A stretch of DNA of 64,000 bases from Homarus americanus. Its lineage: Eukaryota; Arthropoda; Malacostraca; Decapoda; Nephropidae. The position numbers were made by a program, and so were the translations under genes. A model generated the notes under the pieces. That model did not search any database. It had not been told where the DNA came from and saw only the letters and a list, made by a program, of their open reading frames with translations. Below, piece by piece: positions 1 through 10,924 of this stretch (the first letter of the stretch is position 1; every line of letters starts with the position of its first letter). The DNA is taken from assembly GCF_018991925.1 (NCBI RefSeq), contig NW_024737068.1:8845885-8909884 (forward strand), written 5' to 3'.

Positions 1-290
1 TATCAGGGTCGTGGGGCTGAGTGAGGGTCATATCTTATTAATTATATAAATATACTTTGTTCCACCTGTCTTTCCACTTTATTTTTTTACCTGTCTGGGC
101 GGGCACAAAGGTTCTCAATCACAGGTTAATATGTCGAAAAAAGTTTGCGTAATTCATAATTTTTTTGCATAGTTATTGTCCAGAGTAAAAAAAATAAATA
201 AATGACTGTGATTTGTGATTTGTCCTTAACAATTCTGACATTTGAACACAAGGTCTTAGTTTTAGGTGCTTCAATTACCAGGGTTATTAA
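1..290. other. AT-rich single-copy DNA
   Basis: No gene, RNA or repeat is visible. The only open frames come from the adjoining CA tract. Confidence 0.6.
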
Positions 291-327
291 GCGCACACAC
301 ACACACGCGCACACACACACACGCGCA

Positions 328-358
<31 letters not shown>

Positions 359-378
359 GCACACACACACACACACAC
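291..378. repeat. (CA)n microsatellite with CG interruptions
   Basis: CA dinucleotides are broken at intervals by CGCG. Open frames across it on both strands read only His/Thr/Ala/Arg or Cys/Val and are not genes. Confidence 0.97.
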
Positions 379-541
379 GTAAACAAAACTCGATGCCCCT
401 GACTGAGTGTAAATTACTTCATCTTTCAAGACTGTCACCAAATGTTGTCTCAAGATTATACACAAGTGGTCGTGACTGAGGTTAATCTTGGGTAAAACAC
501 ATCAGCTAAGTTATTTGGTAATATTCTGTTACATATATCTG

Positions 542-735
542 ATTTACCTCGGCAGAGTGGATACAGTAGTCATCTCCTATCCTAAATTACTCTAGTTCGA
601 GCCCAGGACGTCAACACAAGTCCACCCAATAGTGAATGAGTAACAAACTTTACAATTGGGGAAGTGAAAGCGGTCGAGTACATTACCTTCTGTACCAAAG
701 GTTTAATATGCAGTGTGCTATATCCGCACCGCCCC
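542..735 (+). mobile_element. Possible tRNA-derived SINE copy, degraded
   Basis: A pol III A-box-like string, CGGCAGAGTGG (550-560), is followed about 45 bases later by a B-box-like AGTTCGAGCCC (594-604). This is the spacing of a tRNA gene or SINE head. No acceptor stem pairs convincingly, so it is not a functional tRNA gene. About 130 bases of non-tRNA sequence follow, including GGGGAAGTGAAAGCGG, which looks like a SINE body. No poly(A) tail or target-site duplication is clear, and the 3' limit is a guess. Confidence 0.42.
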
Positions 736-883
736 TAACAGACATACGCTCTCACTATACACTATGTGTCTTGTTGGTGGCTTTGTAAACATTGACTCAA
801 TAATCGATGTTTACCAACACCCCGTGACACACTGATGATGACTGCCCTTGTGGACTGTTGCAACGACGCCCTCCTGTCCGGCT
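736..883. other. Short single-copy stretch
   Basis: No coding signal is seen. It runs directly into the TTAGG-bearing satellite. Confidence 0.5.
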
Positions 884-1678
884 GGGTTAGGTTAGGTTAG
901 GTTAGGTTAGGTTAGCATAGCATTGGTTAGACTACGGTAGGTTAGTTTAACATAGGTTAGGTTAGGTTAGGTTAGCATAGCATTGGTTAGACTACGGTAG
1001 GTTAGTTTAACTTAGGTTAGGTTAGGTTAGCATAGCATTGGTTAGACTACGGTAGGTTAGTTTAACATAGGTTAGGTTAGGTTAGGTTAGCATAGCATTG
1101 GTTAGACTACGGTAGGTTAGTTTAACTTAGGTTAGGTTAGGTTAGCATAGCATTGGTTAGACTACGGTGAGTTAGTTTAACTTAGGTTAGGTTAGGTTAG
1201 CATAGCATTGGGTTAGACTACGATTGAGTTAGTTTAACATAGGTTAGTTAAGGTTAGCATAGCATTGGTTGGACTACGGTAGGTTGGTTAACTTAGGTTA
1301 GGTTAGGTTAGCATAGCATTGGTTAGACTTCTGATGGTTAGTTTATAGGTTGGGTTAGGTTAGCATAGCATTGGTTAGACACGGTAGGTTAGTTTAACTT
1401 AGGTTGAGTTAGGTTAGCATAGCATTGGTTAGACTACGGTGGTTAGTTTAACATAGGTTAGGTTAGCATAGCATTGGTTGGACTACGGTAGGTTAGTTTA
1501 ACTTAGGTTAGGTTAGGTTAGCATAGCATTGGTTAGACTACGGTGAGTTGGTTTAACATAGGTTAGGTTAGGTTAGGTTAGCAGCATTGGTTGAACTACG
1601 GTGGTTAGTTTAACTAGGTTAGGTTAGGTTAGCATAGCATTGGTTGGACTACGGTAGGTTAGTTTTACATAGGTTAGG
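884..1678. repeat. TTAGG-bearing satellite, 49-60 bp unit, about 15 copies
   Basis: Each unit carries the landmark GCATAGCATTGGTTAGAC, then CGGTAGGTTAGTTTAAC, then two to four TTAGG pentamers. Landmark starts lie near 915, 975, 1030, 1090, 1145, 1200, 1257, 1311, 1363, 1417, 1466, 1521, 1581 and 1632. Many spacings are 55 or 60, which differ by one pentamer. Confidence 0.95.
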
Positions 1679-1985
1679 TGGACATCAGGGGCCCGTTGCA
1701 CAGAAGACCGTTTAGGCTATTATGACTGGGGCCCATTAGACTAGTCAACTATATGTCTCGCTGTTTTCCTTGTTTTCTGACAGGTACAGCCCCCCCCAGA
1801 CCCCCCGTGTGTAATTAGGACAGAAATCGATTCACCTTCGTCGCCGTCAGAAGGGGTGAGTCACCTGTCCACTGAGGTCTGGCTTAATTACTGAACACCT
1901 ACTGATTATATCAAGGGTCAGGTGTGTTGTTGATGGACAGGTATTTTGTATCTAAGAAAATCAATGGATAATAATAATAATAATT

Positions 1986-2016
<31 letters not shown>

Positions 2017-2021
2017 ATGAC
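1679..2021. other. Intergenic, no gene seen
   Basis: Mostly single-copy DNA, with short (AAT)n and (GAT)n runs at 1970-2018. Bases 1725-1739 read ACTGGGGCCCATTAG, a stray match to the 17-bp satellite at 13.2-13.7 kb. Confidence 0.6.
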
Positions 2022-2300
2022 CGAACATTCACCCCACCACCAATTTAACTATCGAACATTCACCACACCAACACATTATCTATCGAACATTCACCACACC
2101 ACCAACTTATCTATCGAACATTCACCACACCAACACATTATCTACCGAACATTCACCACACCAACACATTATTTAACGAACATTCACCACACCAACACAT
2201 TATCTACAACATTCACCACACCAACACATTATCTATCGAACATTCTCCACACCAACACATTATCTATCGAACATTCACCACACCAACACATTATCTATCG
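2022..2300. repeat. 31-bp minisatellite, about 9 copies
   Basis: The unit contains CGAACATTCACCACACCAAC followed by ACATTATCTAT. Copies are well conserved. A 132-codon open frame across it is a by-product of the array. Confidence 0.95.
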
Positions 2301-2480
2301 GACACTACACATTCAACATCTGATCACACAAACGACCCAGCAATTAAACCCTTCAAAACTAAACCAGCTATTTACCTGCTAACTTACCTGGCTAATGAGA
2401 CTCTGTTACCTGTAATCAACTCACCTGGGCAGCAGTGATGGGTCGTTATTACAGTATTTCCACAACATTGGGTGAATCAT

Positions 2481-3076
2481 TGTGGTTAGATTGGGTTTAG
2501 GTTATGTCATGTTAGGTTAGGTTAGGTTAGATTTAGGTTAGGTTAGGTTTAGGTAAGGTTAGGTTAGGTTTAGGTTTGGTTTGGTTTAGGTCAGGGTAGG
2601 CTAGGTTAGGTTAGGTTAGGTTTGGTTTGGTTTAGGTCAGGGTAGGCTAGGTTAGGTTAGGTTAGGTTTAGGTAGGTTGGTTAGGTAAGGTTGGGGTTTG
2701 GTTTGGTTTGGTCAGGGTAGGCTAGGTTGGATTAGGTTAGGTTGGGTTTGGTTTGGTTTGGTTTAGGGTCAGGGGTAGGCTAGGTTGGGATTGGTTAGAT
2801 TTAGGTTGGTTGGGTTAGGTTGATTTAGGTTTGGTTGGTTTGGGTGTGGCTGGGTTAGGTTAGTTGGTTGGTTAGGTTGGGTTTGGTTTGGTTTGGTTTG
2901 GGTCTGGATGAGCTGGGTTGGGTTGAGTTGGTTGGGTTAGGTTGGGTTTAGGTGGTTAGTTGGTTTGGTTTGGTTTGGGTCTGGGTGCTAGGTTGGGTGA
3001 GGTAGGTTGGGTTGGGTTAGATTGAGTTGGGTTTTAGTGGTTGATTTAGTTGGGTTAGGTTGGTTGGGGTTAGGTA
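2481..3076. repeat. Degenerate TTAGG / TTTGG / TTGGG repeats
   Basis: Telomere-type pentamers decay rightward into TTTGG and TTGGG. A landmark CAGGGTAGGCTAG recurs near 2592, 2638, 2713 and 2770, so there is a loose higher-order unit. Confidence 0.9.
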
Positions 3077-3107
3077 CCTAGACCGTCATCTGGACTCTCT
3101 CTCTCTC

Positions 3108-3483
3108 TTTTTTTTTTTTTTTTTTTTTTCTTTTTCTTTTGTTATTGTTTTGTTGGGCTCCCTACATCCTTGTGTGGTGAAGCGCAGAAGCGTTTACAGC
3201 GCCCAACAGGGAAGCATGCTAAGTTCATGCTTGCGTATGTCTCTGAGTTAAGGGCATAGAAAGCCTGAAGAGTCAGTGGTTTTATGTCATGAAGTTATTG
3301 GAAGCTCAACAACTTTCCTGAATACGAATTCGCAACTTTCGACTTACACCAGGTACCTACTTTACTGCTCGGTGAACAGGGACTAATGGGGGCTGGAAGT
3401 AAGTCAAACAACTTCCACGGCGGGGATCGGACCCGTGACATCTCGCTTTGGGCAAGAACGGTACCGCATCTACCACCGATCCC
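3108..3483 (-). mobile_element. tRNA-derived SINE with poly(A) tail
   Basis: Read on the minus strand from 3483, the element opens with an A-box-like GGTGGTAGATGCGG and a B-box-like GGGTCCGATCCC at tRNA spacing. Next is a core containing CCTGTTCACCGAGCAGTAAA and TAGGTACCTGG (about 3386-3347), which resembles decapod SINE cores as I remember them. The body runs to a 3' stem-loop with arms 3152-3158 and 3201-3207 (GTTGGGC/GCCCAAC), then an A-rich tail (3108-3150) merging into a GA microsatellite. The full length of about 375 bases suits a SINE. The family name and any target-site duplication are unresolved, because both flanks are GA-rich. Confidence 0.72.
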
Positions 3484-3570
3484 CCTCTCTTTTTTCTCTC
3501 TCTGTATTGAGGTGCTAAACAATGATATAATTACCATCTTCCGTGTTAGTTTGTCATCCTTGAGAACACC

Positions 3571-4143
3571 TTCACCACCATTATTATTACCACTACCACC
3601 ATCACCACTACCATCACCACTACCACCATCACCACCACTACCACCATCATTGTTACCATCACCACTATCACAACCACCACCACCAGGCTACCACCACTAC
3701 CACCATCATCACCCTCATCACTACCATCACCCACTACCACCATCACCACCTACTATCACCACTACCACCATCACCCTCCACCACTACCACCATCATTATT
3801 GTTACCATCACCACTATCACCACCACCACTACAGGCTACCATAACTACCACCATCATCACCACCACTACTACTACTACTACAGTACTAATTAATTCACCA
3901 CCACCTATTACTACCACCACCATCTAGCTATACTATTATACCATCACCACTACTACACCACCACCATCACTACCACCACAACCACCACAAGCTATACTAT
4001 TACTACCATCAACACCTACTACACCATCACTACCACCACAACCACCACCATCATTCTACCACCATCTCAAGCTATACTATTACTACCATCAACACTCCTA
4101 CCCACCACCATCACCACTACTACCACTACCATCACTACCACAG
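3571..4143. repeat. ACC/ATC triplet-type minisatellite
   Basis: Dense CACCACTACCACCATCA-type repeats. Open frames on both strands are translations of the repeat. Confidence 0.95.
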
Positions 4144-4214
4144 TACCTACACAGTAAGATCAGATTTACGTGTCAGTTGTGGATAATCTTGTGATAATGA
4201 CCTGATGTAGTGAA

Positions 4215-4276
<62 letters not shown>
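4215..4276. repeat. (CT)n microsatellite
   Basis: Near-perfect CT dinucleotides with one TTCT interruption. Confidence 0.97.
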
Positions 4277-4281
<5 letters not shown>

Positions 4282-4566
4282 TATAACCCGACGCCTCCAC
4301 TAGATAACTCTCTTCATTACCCGTCTTTGTCGTGTAATTGGCGCGACGAACCACCTAACTGAGAGGGCGCCACCCACTCCTCACCATCCCCTTGACGCGC
4401 CATAGCCGACCTTATGTCCCACCTGTCATAAGGGTTTAAATTCCTTTGTCAAAAATGACTTACTGTCTATCGGCCAATAGGATCAAAGGCCCTCTAGAGG
4501 ATTGACAGACAGGAGAATGACAGAAACAGTTCCTTATTTTGCCTCTGTCTTATTTTATGTATTTCC
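4277..4566. other. Single-copy stretch, no gene seen
   Basis: Moderate GC and no repeat. No convincing open frame or splice structure. Confidence 0.55.
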
Positions 4567-4644
4567 TGTCTGTCTGTCTGTCTATCTGTCTGTTTTTATT
4601 TGTTTTGTTATATTTTACTTTTGGTTAAGAAATAAGTACTTAAA

Positions 4645-4738
<94 letters not shown>

Positions 4739-4739
4739 A
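4567..4739. repeat. (TGTC)n tetranucleotide microsatellite
   Basis: A short block at 4567-4592 and a long one at 4645-4739, with a TGTC to CGTC variant run near 4714. Confidence 0.96.
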
Positions 4740-5156
4740 ATATATATAATCCATTAGTGAATCAATATACAACGAATAATTATTTCAATCTAATTACATA
4801 CGAATAAATTACTGAAAAACACCACATAAACAAAATCACATTATTATATATTTCACAATTATCTATATTTAATCACCTATGAGTCATTAGTGAAAAAATT
4901 AATAACACGAAGAAAAATGTACTAGCTAGGAATTAATTAGTACGAGAAATTAATTGTTTTTATACATGGTGTTTTAATAGGAAGAACTCGTTTTAATTCG
5001 TCTCTGTTTTAATAGACTGTTTGTGGTGATAGACTGTGTGGTGACTGATGTGTATTATAGTCGTATGAATGACAGTAGAATAAAAAAAAATGAGAATGTG
5101 TTTGTTTGTGAAAGTTTCTTGTTTAGTGGTTGAATCTGTGTGTTTGTTTGTGTGTG
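4740..5156. other. AT-rich intergenic DNA
   Basis: No gene or tandem repeat seen. Confidence 0.55.
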
Positions 5157-5240
5157 TATGTATGTATGTATGTATGTATGTATGTATGTATGTATGTATG
5201 TATGTATGTATGTATGTCATTATTATTATTATTATGATTA
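5157..5240. repeat. (TATG)n then (ATT)n microsatellites
   Basis: About 15 TATG units are followed directly by ATT triplets. A 95-codon minus-strand frame here is an artefact. Confidence 0.96.
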
Positions 5241-5340
5241 TTATTATCACTTGAGGTACAGGTAATCCCAATGTCAACACGCATGAAACACCTGAAAATA
5301 ATTAGTATGGTAGTGAGGATAATGATGAAGAGTAATTAGG

Positions 5341-5545
5341 TTACGTATAGTTAGGTTGGGTTGAGTTGGGATTGGGTTGGGTTGATTAGGTTAGGTTAGT
5401 GAGTTGAGTTGGTTAGGTTGGGTTAGGTTGGGTTGAGTTGGGTTGGTTAGGTTGGGTTGATTTGGGTTGGTTGGTTGGGTTAGGTTAGTTGAGTTAGTTG
5501 GTTGGTTGTTGGTTGGGTTAGGTTAGGTTAGGTTAGGTTAGGTGA
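5341..5545. repeat. Degenerate TTAGG/TTGGG repeats
   Basis: Mixed GGTTAGG and GGTTGGG pentamers ending in five clean TTAGG units. Confidence 0.9.
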
Positions 5546-5657
5546 TCCTTTTTTTCCGGTGATGTGAGTATGTATAACTTGGAAGTGTACATTAATCTGT
5601 GTACATAGCTTGCAGATGTACGGTACATTGGTGTGTGTGTGTGTACATAAATAATAA

Positions 5658-5660
<3 letters not shown>

Positions 5661-5689
<29 letters not shown>
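5661..5689. repeat. (CT)n microsatellite
   Basis: Perfect CT dinucleotides. Confidence 0.96.
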
Positions 5690-5692
<3 letters not shown>

Positions 5693-5809
5693 GGTGTACA
5701 GTGATTACATATATTACCGAATGTGTTCAGCGAGGTATATTTTTTTCAATATTTTTTCCAGCAACTTCGAATCTTGACTCAGAAATGAGATAAATTCCTT
5801 TTTAGTCCA

Positions 5810-7286
5810 TTTCCCACCTCTACTGTTCCTCCTCCTTCCTACCTCTACTTTCCTCCCTCCTTCCCTACCTCTACTGTTCCCTCCTCCTTCTCCCTCTGTT
5901 TCCCTCCTCCTTCCTCCCCCTCTACTGTTCCCTCCCTCCTTCCTCTACCTTTTCCCCTCCTTCTCCCTCTACTGTTCCCTCCTCCTTCCTACCTCTACTG
6001 TTCCCTCCCTCCTTCCCCCTCTACTGTTTCCCTCCTCCTTCCTACCTCTATTTCCCTCCCTCCTTCCTCCTCTACTGTTCCCTCCCTCCTTCCTACCTCT
6101 ACTGTTCCCTCCCTCCTTCCTACCTCTACTGTTCCCTCCCTCCTTCCTACCTCTACTGTTCCCTCCCTCCTTCCTACCTCTACTGTTCCCTCCCTCCTTC
6201 CTACCTCTACTGTTCCCTACCTCCTTCCTACCTCTACTGTTCCCTACCTCCTTCCTACCTCTACTGTTCCCTCCCTCCTTCCCACCTCTACCTCTACCCT
6301 CCCTCCTTCCCTCTACTGTTCCCTCCTCCTTCCCTCACTGTTCCCTCCCTCCTTCCCACCTCTACTGTTCCCTCCTCCTTCCTACCTCTACTGTTCCCTC
6401 CTCCTTCCCCACCTCTACTTTTCCTCCTCCTTCCTACCTCTACTGTTCCCTCCCCACCTTCCTACCTCTACTGTTCCCTCCTCCTTCCTACCTCTACTGT
6501 TCCCTCCCTCCCTTCCCTACCTCTGTTCCTCCCTCCTTCCCACCTGTACTGTTTCCCTCCCTCCTTCCCCTACCTCTACTGTTCTACCTCCTTCTACCTC
6601 TACTGTTCCTCCCTCCTTCTCTGTTCCCTCCCCCCTTCCCTACGTCTACTATTTCCCTCCCTCCTTCCCTACCTCTGTTCCCCTCCCTCCTTCCCTCTAC
6701 TGTTTCCCTCCCTCCTTCCCTACGTCTACTGTTTCCTCCCTCCTTCCTACCTCTACACTGTTCCCCTCCTCCTTCCCACCTCTACTGTTTCCCTCCCTCC
6801 TTCCTCTCTGTTTCCTCCCTCCTTCCCACCTCTACTGTTCCTCCCTCCTTCCCACCTCCTACTGTTCCCTCCCTCCTTCCCTCTCTACTGTTCCTCCTCT
6901 TCCCTACCTCCTCCTCCCCCTCCTTCCCACCTCTCTATTTCCTCCCTCCTTCCCTACCTCTACTGTTCCCTCCTCCTTCCCCCTCCTCCTGTTCCTCCCT
7001 CCTCTGTTCCCTCCTCCTTCCCCTCTACTGTTCCCTCCCCTTCCCACCTACCTCTACTGTTCCTCCCTCCTTCCCTACCTCTGTTCCCTCCCTCCTTCCC
7101 CACCTCTACTGTTCCTCCCTCCTTCCTACCTCTACTGCCTTCCCACCTCTACTGTTCCACCTCTCTGTTCCTTCCCTCCTTCCCTATGTCTACTGTTCCT
7201 CCTCCTTCCTAGTGTCCTGTTCTCGCTCCTTCCCACCTCTACTGTTCCCCTCCTTCCTCCTCTACTGTTCCTCCTCCTTCCTACCT
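5810..7286. repeat. Pyrimidine minisatellite, about 27-bp unit
   Basis: The unit is built on ACCTCTACTGTTCCCTCC then CTCCTTCCT. The cleanest copies lie at about 6070-6260. Both flanks, especially 6500-7200, carry frequent small indels. No coding potential. Confidence 0.94.
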
Positions 7287-7343
7287 ACCCCCCCATAATC
7301 CATCTCCCCCATGCACTTTCTCCAGTACCTAACGAGTTCCTTA

Positions 7344-7527
7344 CTACCACCATCACCACCATTACCACTACTACTATCACCATTACAACCACCACCACCA
7401 CCACTACTACCACTATTACTACAATCACTACCTCTACCAGCAATATCATTACCACTACTACCACTACAGCCAACTACCACTATCACCAATATCATTATCA
7501 CCACTACTACCACCCACAATACACCAC
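7344..7527. repeat. ACC/ACT/ATC triplet repeats
   Basis: Mixed triplets. Overlapping open frames on both strands read Pro/Leu/Thr or Val/Gly/Ser and are not genes. Confidence 0.93.
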
Positions 7528-7627
7528 CCTCCTTCACTCCTCCTCCAAGGCCAGGTTTCCCACCCCCCGCTGATGGCATGACAGTGAGGACTCTGATCAA
7601 GTAAGAGAGAGCCGGAGAGACTGTCAT

Positions 7628-7628
<1 letters not shown>

Positions 7629-7677
<49 letters not shown>
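7629..7677. repeat. (CT)n microsatellite
   Basis: About 24 CT units, immediately upstream of the 22-bp array. Confidence 0.97.
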
Positions 7678-7679
<2 letters not shown>

Positions 7680-7680
<1 letters not shown>

Positions 7681-8026
7681 TACCTTCTCCAACATTTGTT
7701 CTAACCTTCTCCAACATTCACTCTAACCTTCTCCAACATTTGTTCTAACCTTCTCCAACATTCACTCTAACCTTCTCCAACATTTTTTCTAACCTTCTCC
7801 AACATTCACTCTAACCTTCTCCAACATTTTTTCTAACCTTCTCCAACATTCACTCTAACCTTCTCCAACATTTTTTCTAACCTTCTCCAACATTCACTCT
7901 AACCTTCACCAACATTCACTCTAACCTTCTCCAACATTCACTCTAACCTTCTCCAACATTTTTTCTAACCTTCTCCAACATTCACTCTAACCTTCACCAA
8001 CATTCACTCTAACCTTCTCCAACATA
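7680..8026. repeat. 22-bp minisatellite with alternating variants
   Basis: The unit is CTAACCTTCTCCAACATT plus a variable end, TTTTTC or CACT. The two variants alternate over the first ten or so units, making a 44-bp dimer, then the alternation breaks down. Confidence 0.95.
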
Positions 8027-8447
8027 GACTTATGAACGCTAAACAGACTCTCAGGGATTCTATAATACTCACCTATAGCCTCAGGTCCCCAGGAGTCCTA
8101 TGATAATAGTCTAATAGTCGTAGTTCAGAGTATTATGTACTCACGAGTTAGGTATTTCCACTCTCTCACCCCCTCCCTCCATCCCCCTCCCTCCACCCCT
8201 CTCTCCTACCCCTCCTTCCCCCTCCCTCACCTGGCTGGCTACGTCACCTCAGGGTAGTACACAGAACACTCACGTTTTGTAAGCGAGCACAACACAGCCT
8301 AAGTTTTCCCTGGTATATGAGGGTTTTATCGTCCTGGAAATAGAAATAATATGTTTCCTTGTTTTCCTAGACGGTGGAAATAAATAGTATATGTATGTAA
8401 ATATATTGTCATTCTACTTCAGAAAAAAATTAAGGTGCTAGTGATTA
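8027..8447. other. Single-copy DNA with a short CCCT-rich patch
   Basis: No gene seen. CACCTGGCTGGCTACGTCAC near 8230-8248 carries a CRE half-site in a context like that of the palindrome at 40,001. Confidence 0.5.
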
Positions 8448-8550
8448 TTCTATTTATTTATTTATTTAATTTATTTATTTTTATTTTTATTTTTTGGGGG
8501 GGTGAGTGGGGGTATGGGAGGGGGGGTGAGTGGGGGTATGGGAGGGGGGA
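8448..8550. repeat. (TTTA)n followed by a G-rich 24-bp duplication
   Basis: TTTA/TTTTA repeats to 8495, then two copies of a 24-base G-rich unit (GGGGTGAGTGGGGGTATGGG) at 8496-8544. It has four or more G-runs per strand, so a G-quadruplex is possible. Confidence 0.88.
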
Positions 8551-8953
8551 GGTGGCAACTCAGTAATGTCCGTAATTATTTCCGGAGAGATTACACCTGT
8601 TGAATTTCAGTAAACATATATACGTAAATATTTACATTTTGCTTTCGGAAATCAAGTTAAAAGCAGCTGTAATCACGAGTTAAGGAAGGACTCTAATATT
8701 GTATTCTGTTAAGGAAACAAAATAAGTAAATATCTACCTGGGAAATCAATTATTTTCACCTTTAATCAATAGGTAATTAAAGGTTAGAATCGTCTTTATA
8801 GGGAAATAAACACCTAAACATCCCTGGCCTTGTGGCGTGAGGGGAAACACACAACGAGTGACTAACAGGAAACAGCACTAGGAAAGGAAACTTGTCACGA
8901 GATCTGACAACAATGTAGAGCTGCAGAGTTATTATGATCAGATGTTATTGTTA
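8551..8953. other. AT-rich single-copy DNA
   Basis: No gene, RNA or tandem repeat recognised. Confidence 0.55.
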
Positions 8954-9056
8954 TGTCACCTGTCCTCACCTGCCTTCACCTATCCTCACCTGGCCTCACC
9001 TATCCTCACCTGCCTTCATCTAACCTCACCTGCCCTACCCTAGCCTCACCTGTTGC
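8954..9056. repeat. ACCTG-type decamer repeats
   Basis: CCTCACCTGCCTTCACCTA-like units of 9-10 bases, imperfect. Confidence 0.8.
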
Positions 9057-9375
9057 TTCGGTCTCCTACACAGATCAGCAGCAGAAGCAACAAGCAGAAG
9101 CAACAAGCAGAAATCTCCACAACATACTAACATACGCCTGTCCCCCCCCCCTCCCTCCCTCCCTCGCCTCCTCCACATTCCCACATATATTTCAGTCCGA
9201 GTTCTTCAAGGAGGTCGAGCTGAATCCTGAGCATGCCTTTTGTCCATCTATTGTGCCTTCTATTGTGGGTGTATTGTGCACTGTGACATGATAATAGAGG
9301 CGACAGAATGGGAGGCAGCGGGAACCTGGTCACTGATTTTACGGTGTGTTGCCGCACGGTCACAATAACCCCCAC
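9057..9375. other. Single-copy DNA with a CCCT patch
   Basis: No gene supported. A 112-codon frame beginning in the ACCTG repeats extends here without recognisable protein features. Confidence 0.5.
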
Positions 9376-9403
9376 CGTGTGTGTGTGTGTGTGTGTGTGT
9401 GTG
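9376..9403. repeat. (GT)n microsatellite
   Basis: Perfect GT dinucleotides. Confidence 0.97.
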
Positions 9404-9443
9404 GACCCTTGCTTCTCTCCCTCCCTCAGTCTCTCCTTCCCTC

Positions 9444-9446
<3 letters not shown>

Positions 9447-9487
<41 letters not shown>

Positions 9488-9600
9488 CCCCCTTCTCTCT
9501 CTCCTCCTTCCCTCCCTTCCCCCCTCTCTCTCCCTCATCCTTCCCACCCTCCCCCCACTCATCCTTCCCTCCCTCCCTCTTTCCTATCGCTGCCTCTCAC
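9447..9600. repeat. (CT)n grading into CCCT-rich DNA
   Basis: CT dinucleotides to 9484, then irregular CCCTCC/TTCC pyrimidine tract. Confidence 0.93.
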
Positions 9601-10022
9601 CTGCCTGCATTCTCCTCTCCTGCATTTTTTCCCAGCGTTGTAAGAGCACATCGGAGTTAATACTGTAAACACAAAGATAGATCATGTAGCAGCGACGGTA
9701 AATGTGTGTGATTAACTTCTCGCTGCACAAAACCAACGTACTCTAGGTAGACGGCGGTGGGTTTAGCTTTCACCAGTCATGTCCCTTGGTTTAGTGATGC
9801 ACCGGACCTCCTACCTCTCTCTTATACAACATGTTAGCTAGTTTTTTTTGTTTCTTTTTGGCTATTTTACTGTAAAGTGTGTGTGGGGGTGGGTTCTTTT
9901 TTACATTTTTGCTGCCATCAGGTAAGTTATGTGGTAGTGAGCGTTTAAGGTAATGTTGCATCTATCCCACACCTCCCGTTGGCCTGGCGCTATGGTCTTA
10001 ACAGGACTCGGATTTTTTTTTC

Positions 10023-10023
<1 letters not shown>
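9601..10023. other. Single-copy DNA, no gene seen
   Basis: Mixed composition and no supported open frame. Confidence 0.55.
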
Positions 10024-10077
<54 letters not shown>

Positions 10078-10078
10078 T
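10024..10078. repeat. (TA)n microsatellite
   Basis: TA dinucleotides with two ACA interruptions. Confidence 0.97.
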
Positions 10079-10176
10079 AGAAAAAGGTAGAAAAAAATAT
10101 GTGGATTACCTAAATATTTGTTAGTCAAGTTTGTTTTACCTGATGATTTTAAATATACCCTAACATTACCTGGGGG

Positions 10177-10200
10177 GTTAGGTTAGGTTAGGTTAGGTTA
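10177..10200. repeat. Short TTAGG run
   Basis: Five TTAGG pentamers in an otherwise single-copy setting. Confidence 0.93.
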
Positions 10201-10320
10201 GGGTGATATAATCTAGGTTCGCTCTGCTACACTCATCTTTTCTTTTTCTTTTTTTCACTTTAATTGATTCAAGACTGACGAGAAAATTACCCAACCACGT
10301 TATTGAGACGTTGTGGCCTC

Positions 10321-10624
10321 CTCCCCTCCTCCTCTCCCCACACCCTCCTTCCTCCCCTCCACCCACACACGCCCTCCCAACCCCCCTCCATCCACCCTCC
10401 CCCCACACACTCTCCATCCCCAGCCCTACACCACACTACCCTTACCCCCACACCCCACATACCACTCTGCACCCCCACAAACACATTACCCTCCAATGAC
10501 CCATCTTCCTTTCTCCACCACACACAGTACCCTCCACCTCCACACCCCACCCACACTTCCCACGCTCTACCCACACCCACGCCGTCACCAAAACTACCCC
10601 AAAACAATGGAAACAAACGTCTGT

Positions 10625-10658
<34 letters not shown>
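10321..10658. repeat. C-rich CCCACAC tract and (GT)n
   Basis: Irregular CCCC/CACAC-rich DNA to about 10,600, then GT dinucleotides at 10,620-10,658. The many overlapping frames here on both strands are compositional. Confidence 0.88.
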
Positions 10659-10660
<2 letters not shown>

Positions 10661-10864
10661 CCGTGACGCTGCCCCCACCACCACCACCAGCCTCCACACC
10701 CTGTAATAACTCCTTAAAGAGGTAATACAATGTCTTGTAACCCAGGTCTTGGCCGCCTCAGGAGTTGTCTTTGTCCGGACCTTTCAGGGAACCTACAGTA
10801 AAAAATGGCCAACACAAATCTTGGCAGAGGGGAAGAAAGGCAGAGGATATCTGAGGCCCTTCAA

Positions 10865-10865
<1 letters not shown>

Positions 10866-10907
<42 letters not shown>
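10866..10907. repeat. (CT)n microsatellite
   Basis: Perfect CT dinucleotides. Confidence 0.97.
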
Positions 10908-10912
<5 letters not shown>

Positions 10913-10924
10913 TCGTCTGCTAGG

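Noticed and set aside
542..615. A functional tRNA gene
   Set aside because: A- and B-box-like words are present, but no acceptor or anticodon stem pairs properly. It was kept only as a SINE candidate.
884..1678. A chromosome end made of TTAGG
   Set aside because: The pentamers are interrupted by a fixed non-telomeric segment and flanked by single-copy DNA on both sides, so the array is interstitial.
9961..10020. A possible tRNA or pol III gene ending in a T-run
   Set aside because: TGGCGCTATGG vaguely resembles an A box, but no B box or cloverleaf follows. The T-run just precedes (TA)n.
10303..10730. Six overlapping Pro/Thr- or Gly/Trp-rich frames on both strands
   Set aside because: C-rich simple-sequence composition. 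Opposite-strand frames of similar length show there is no coding constraint.
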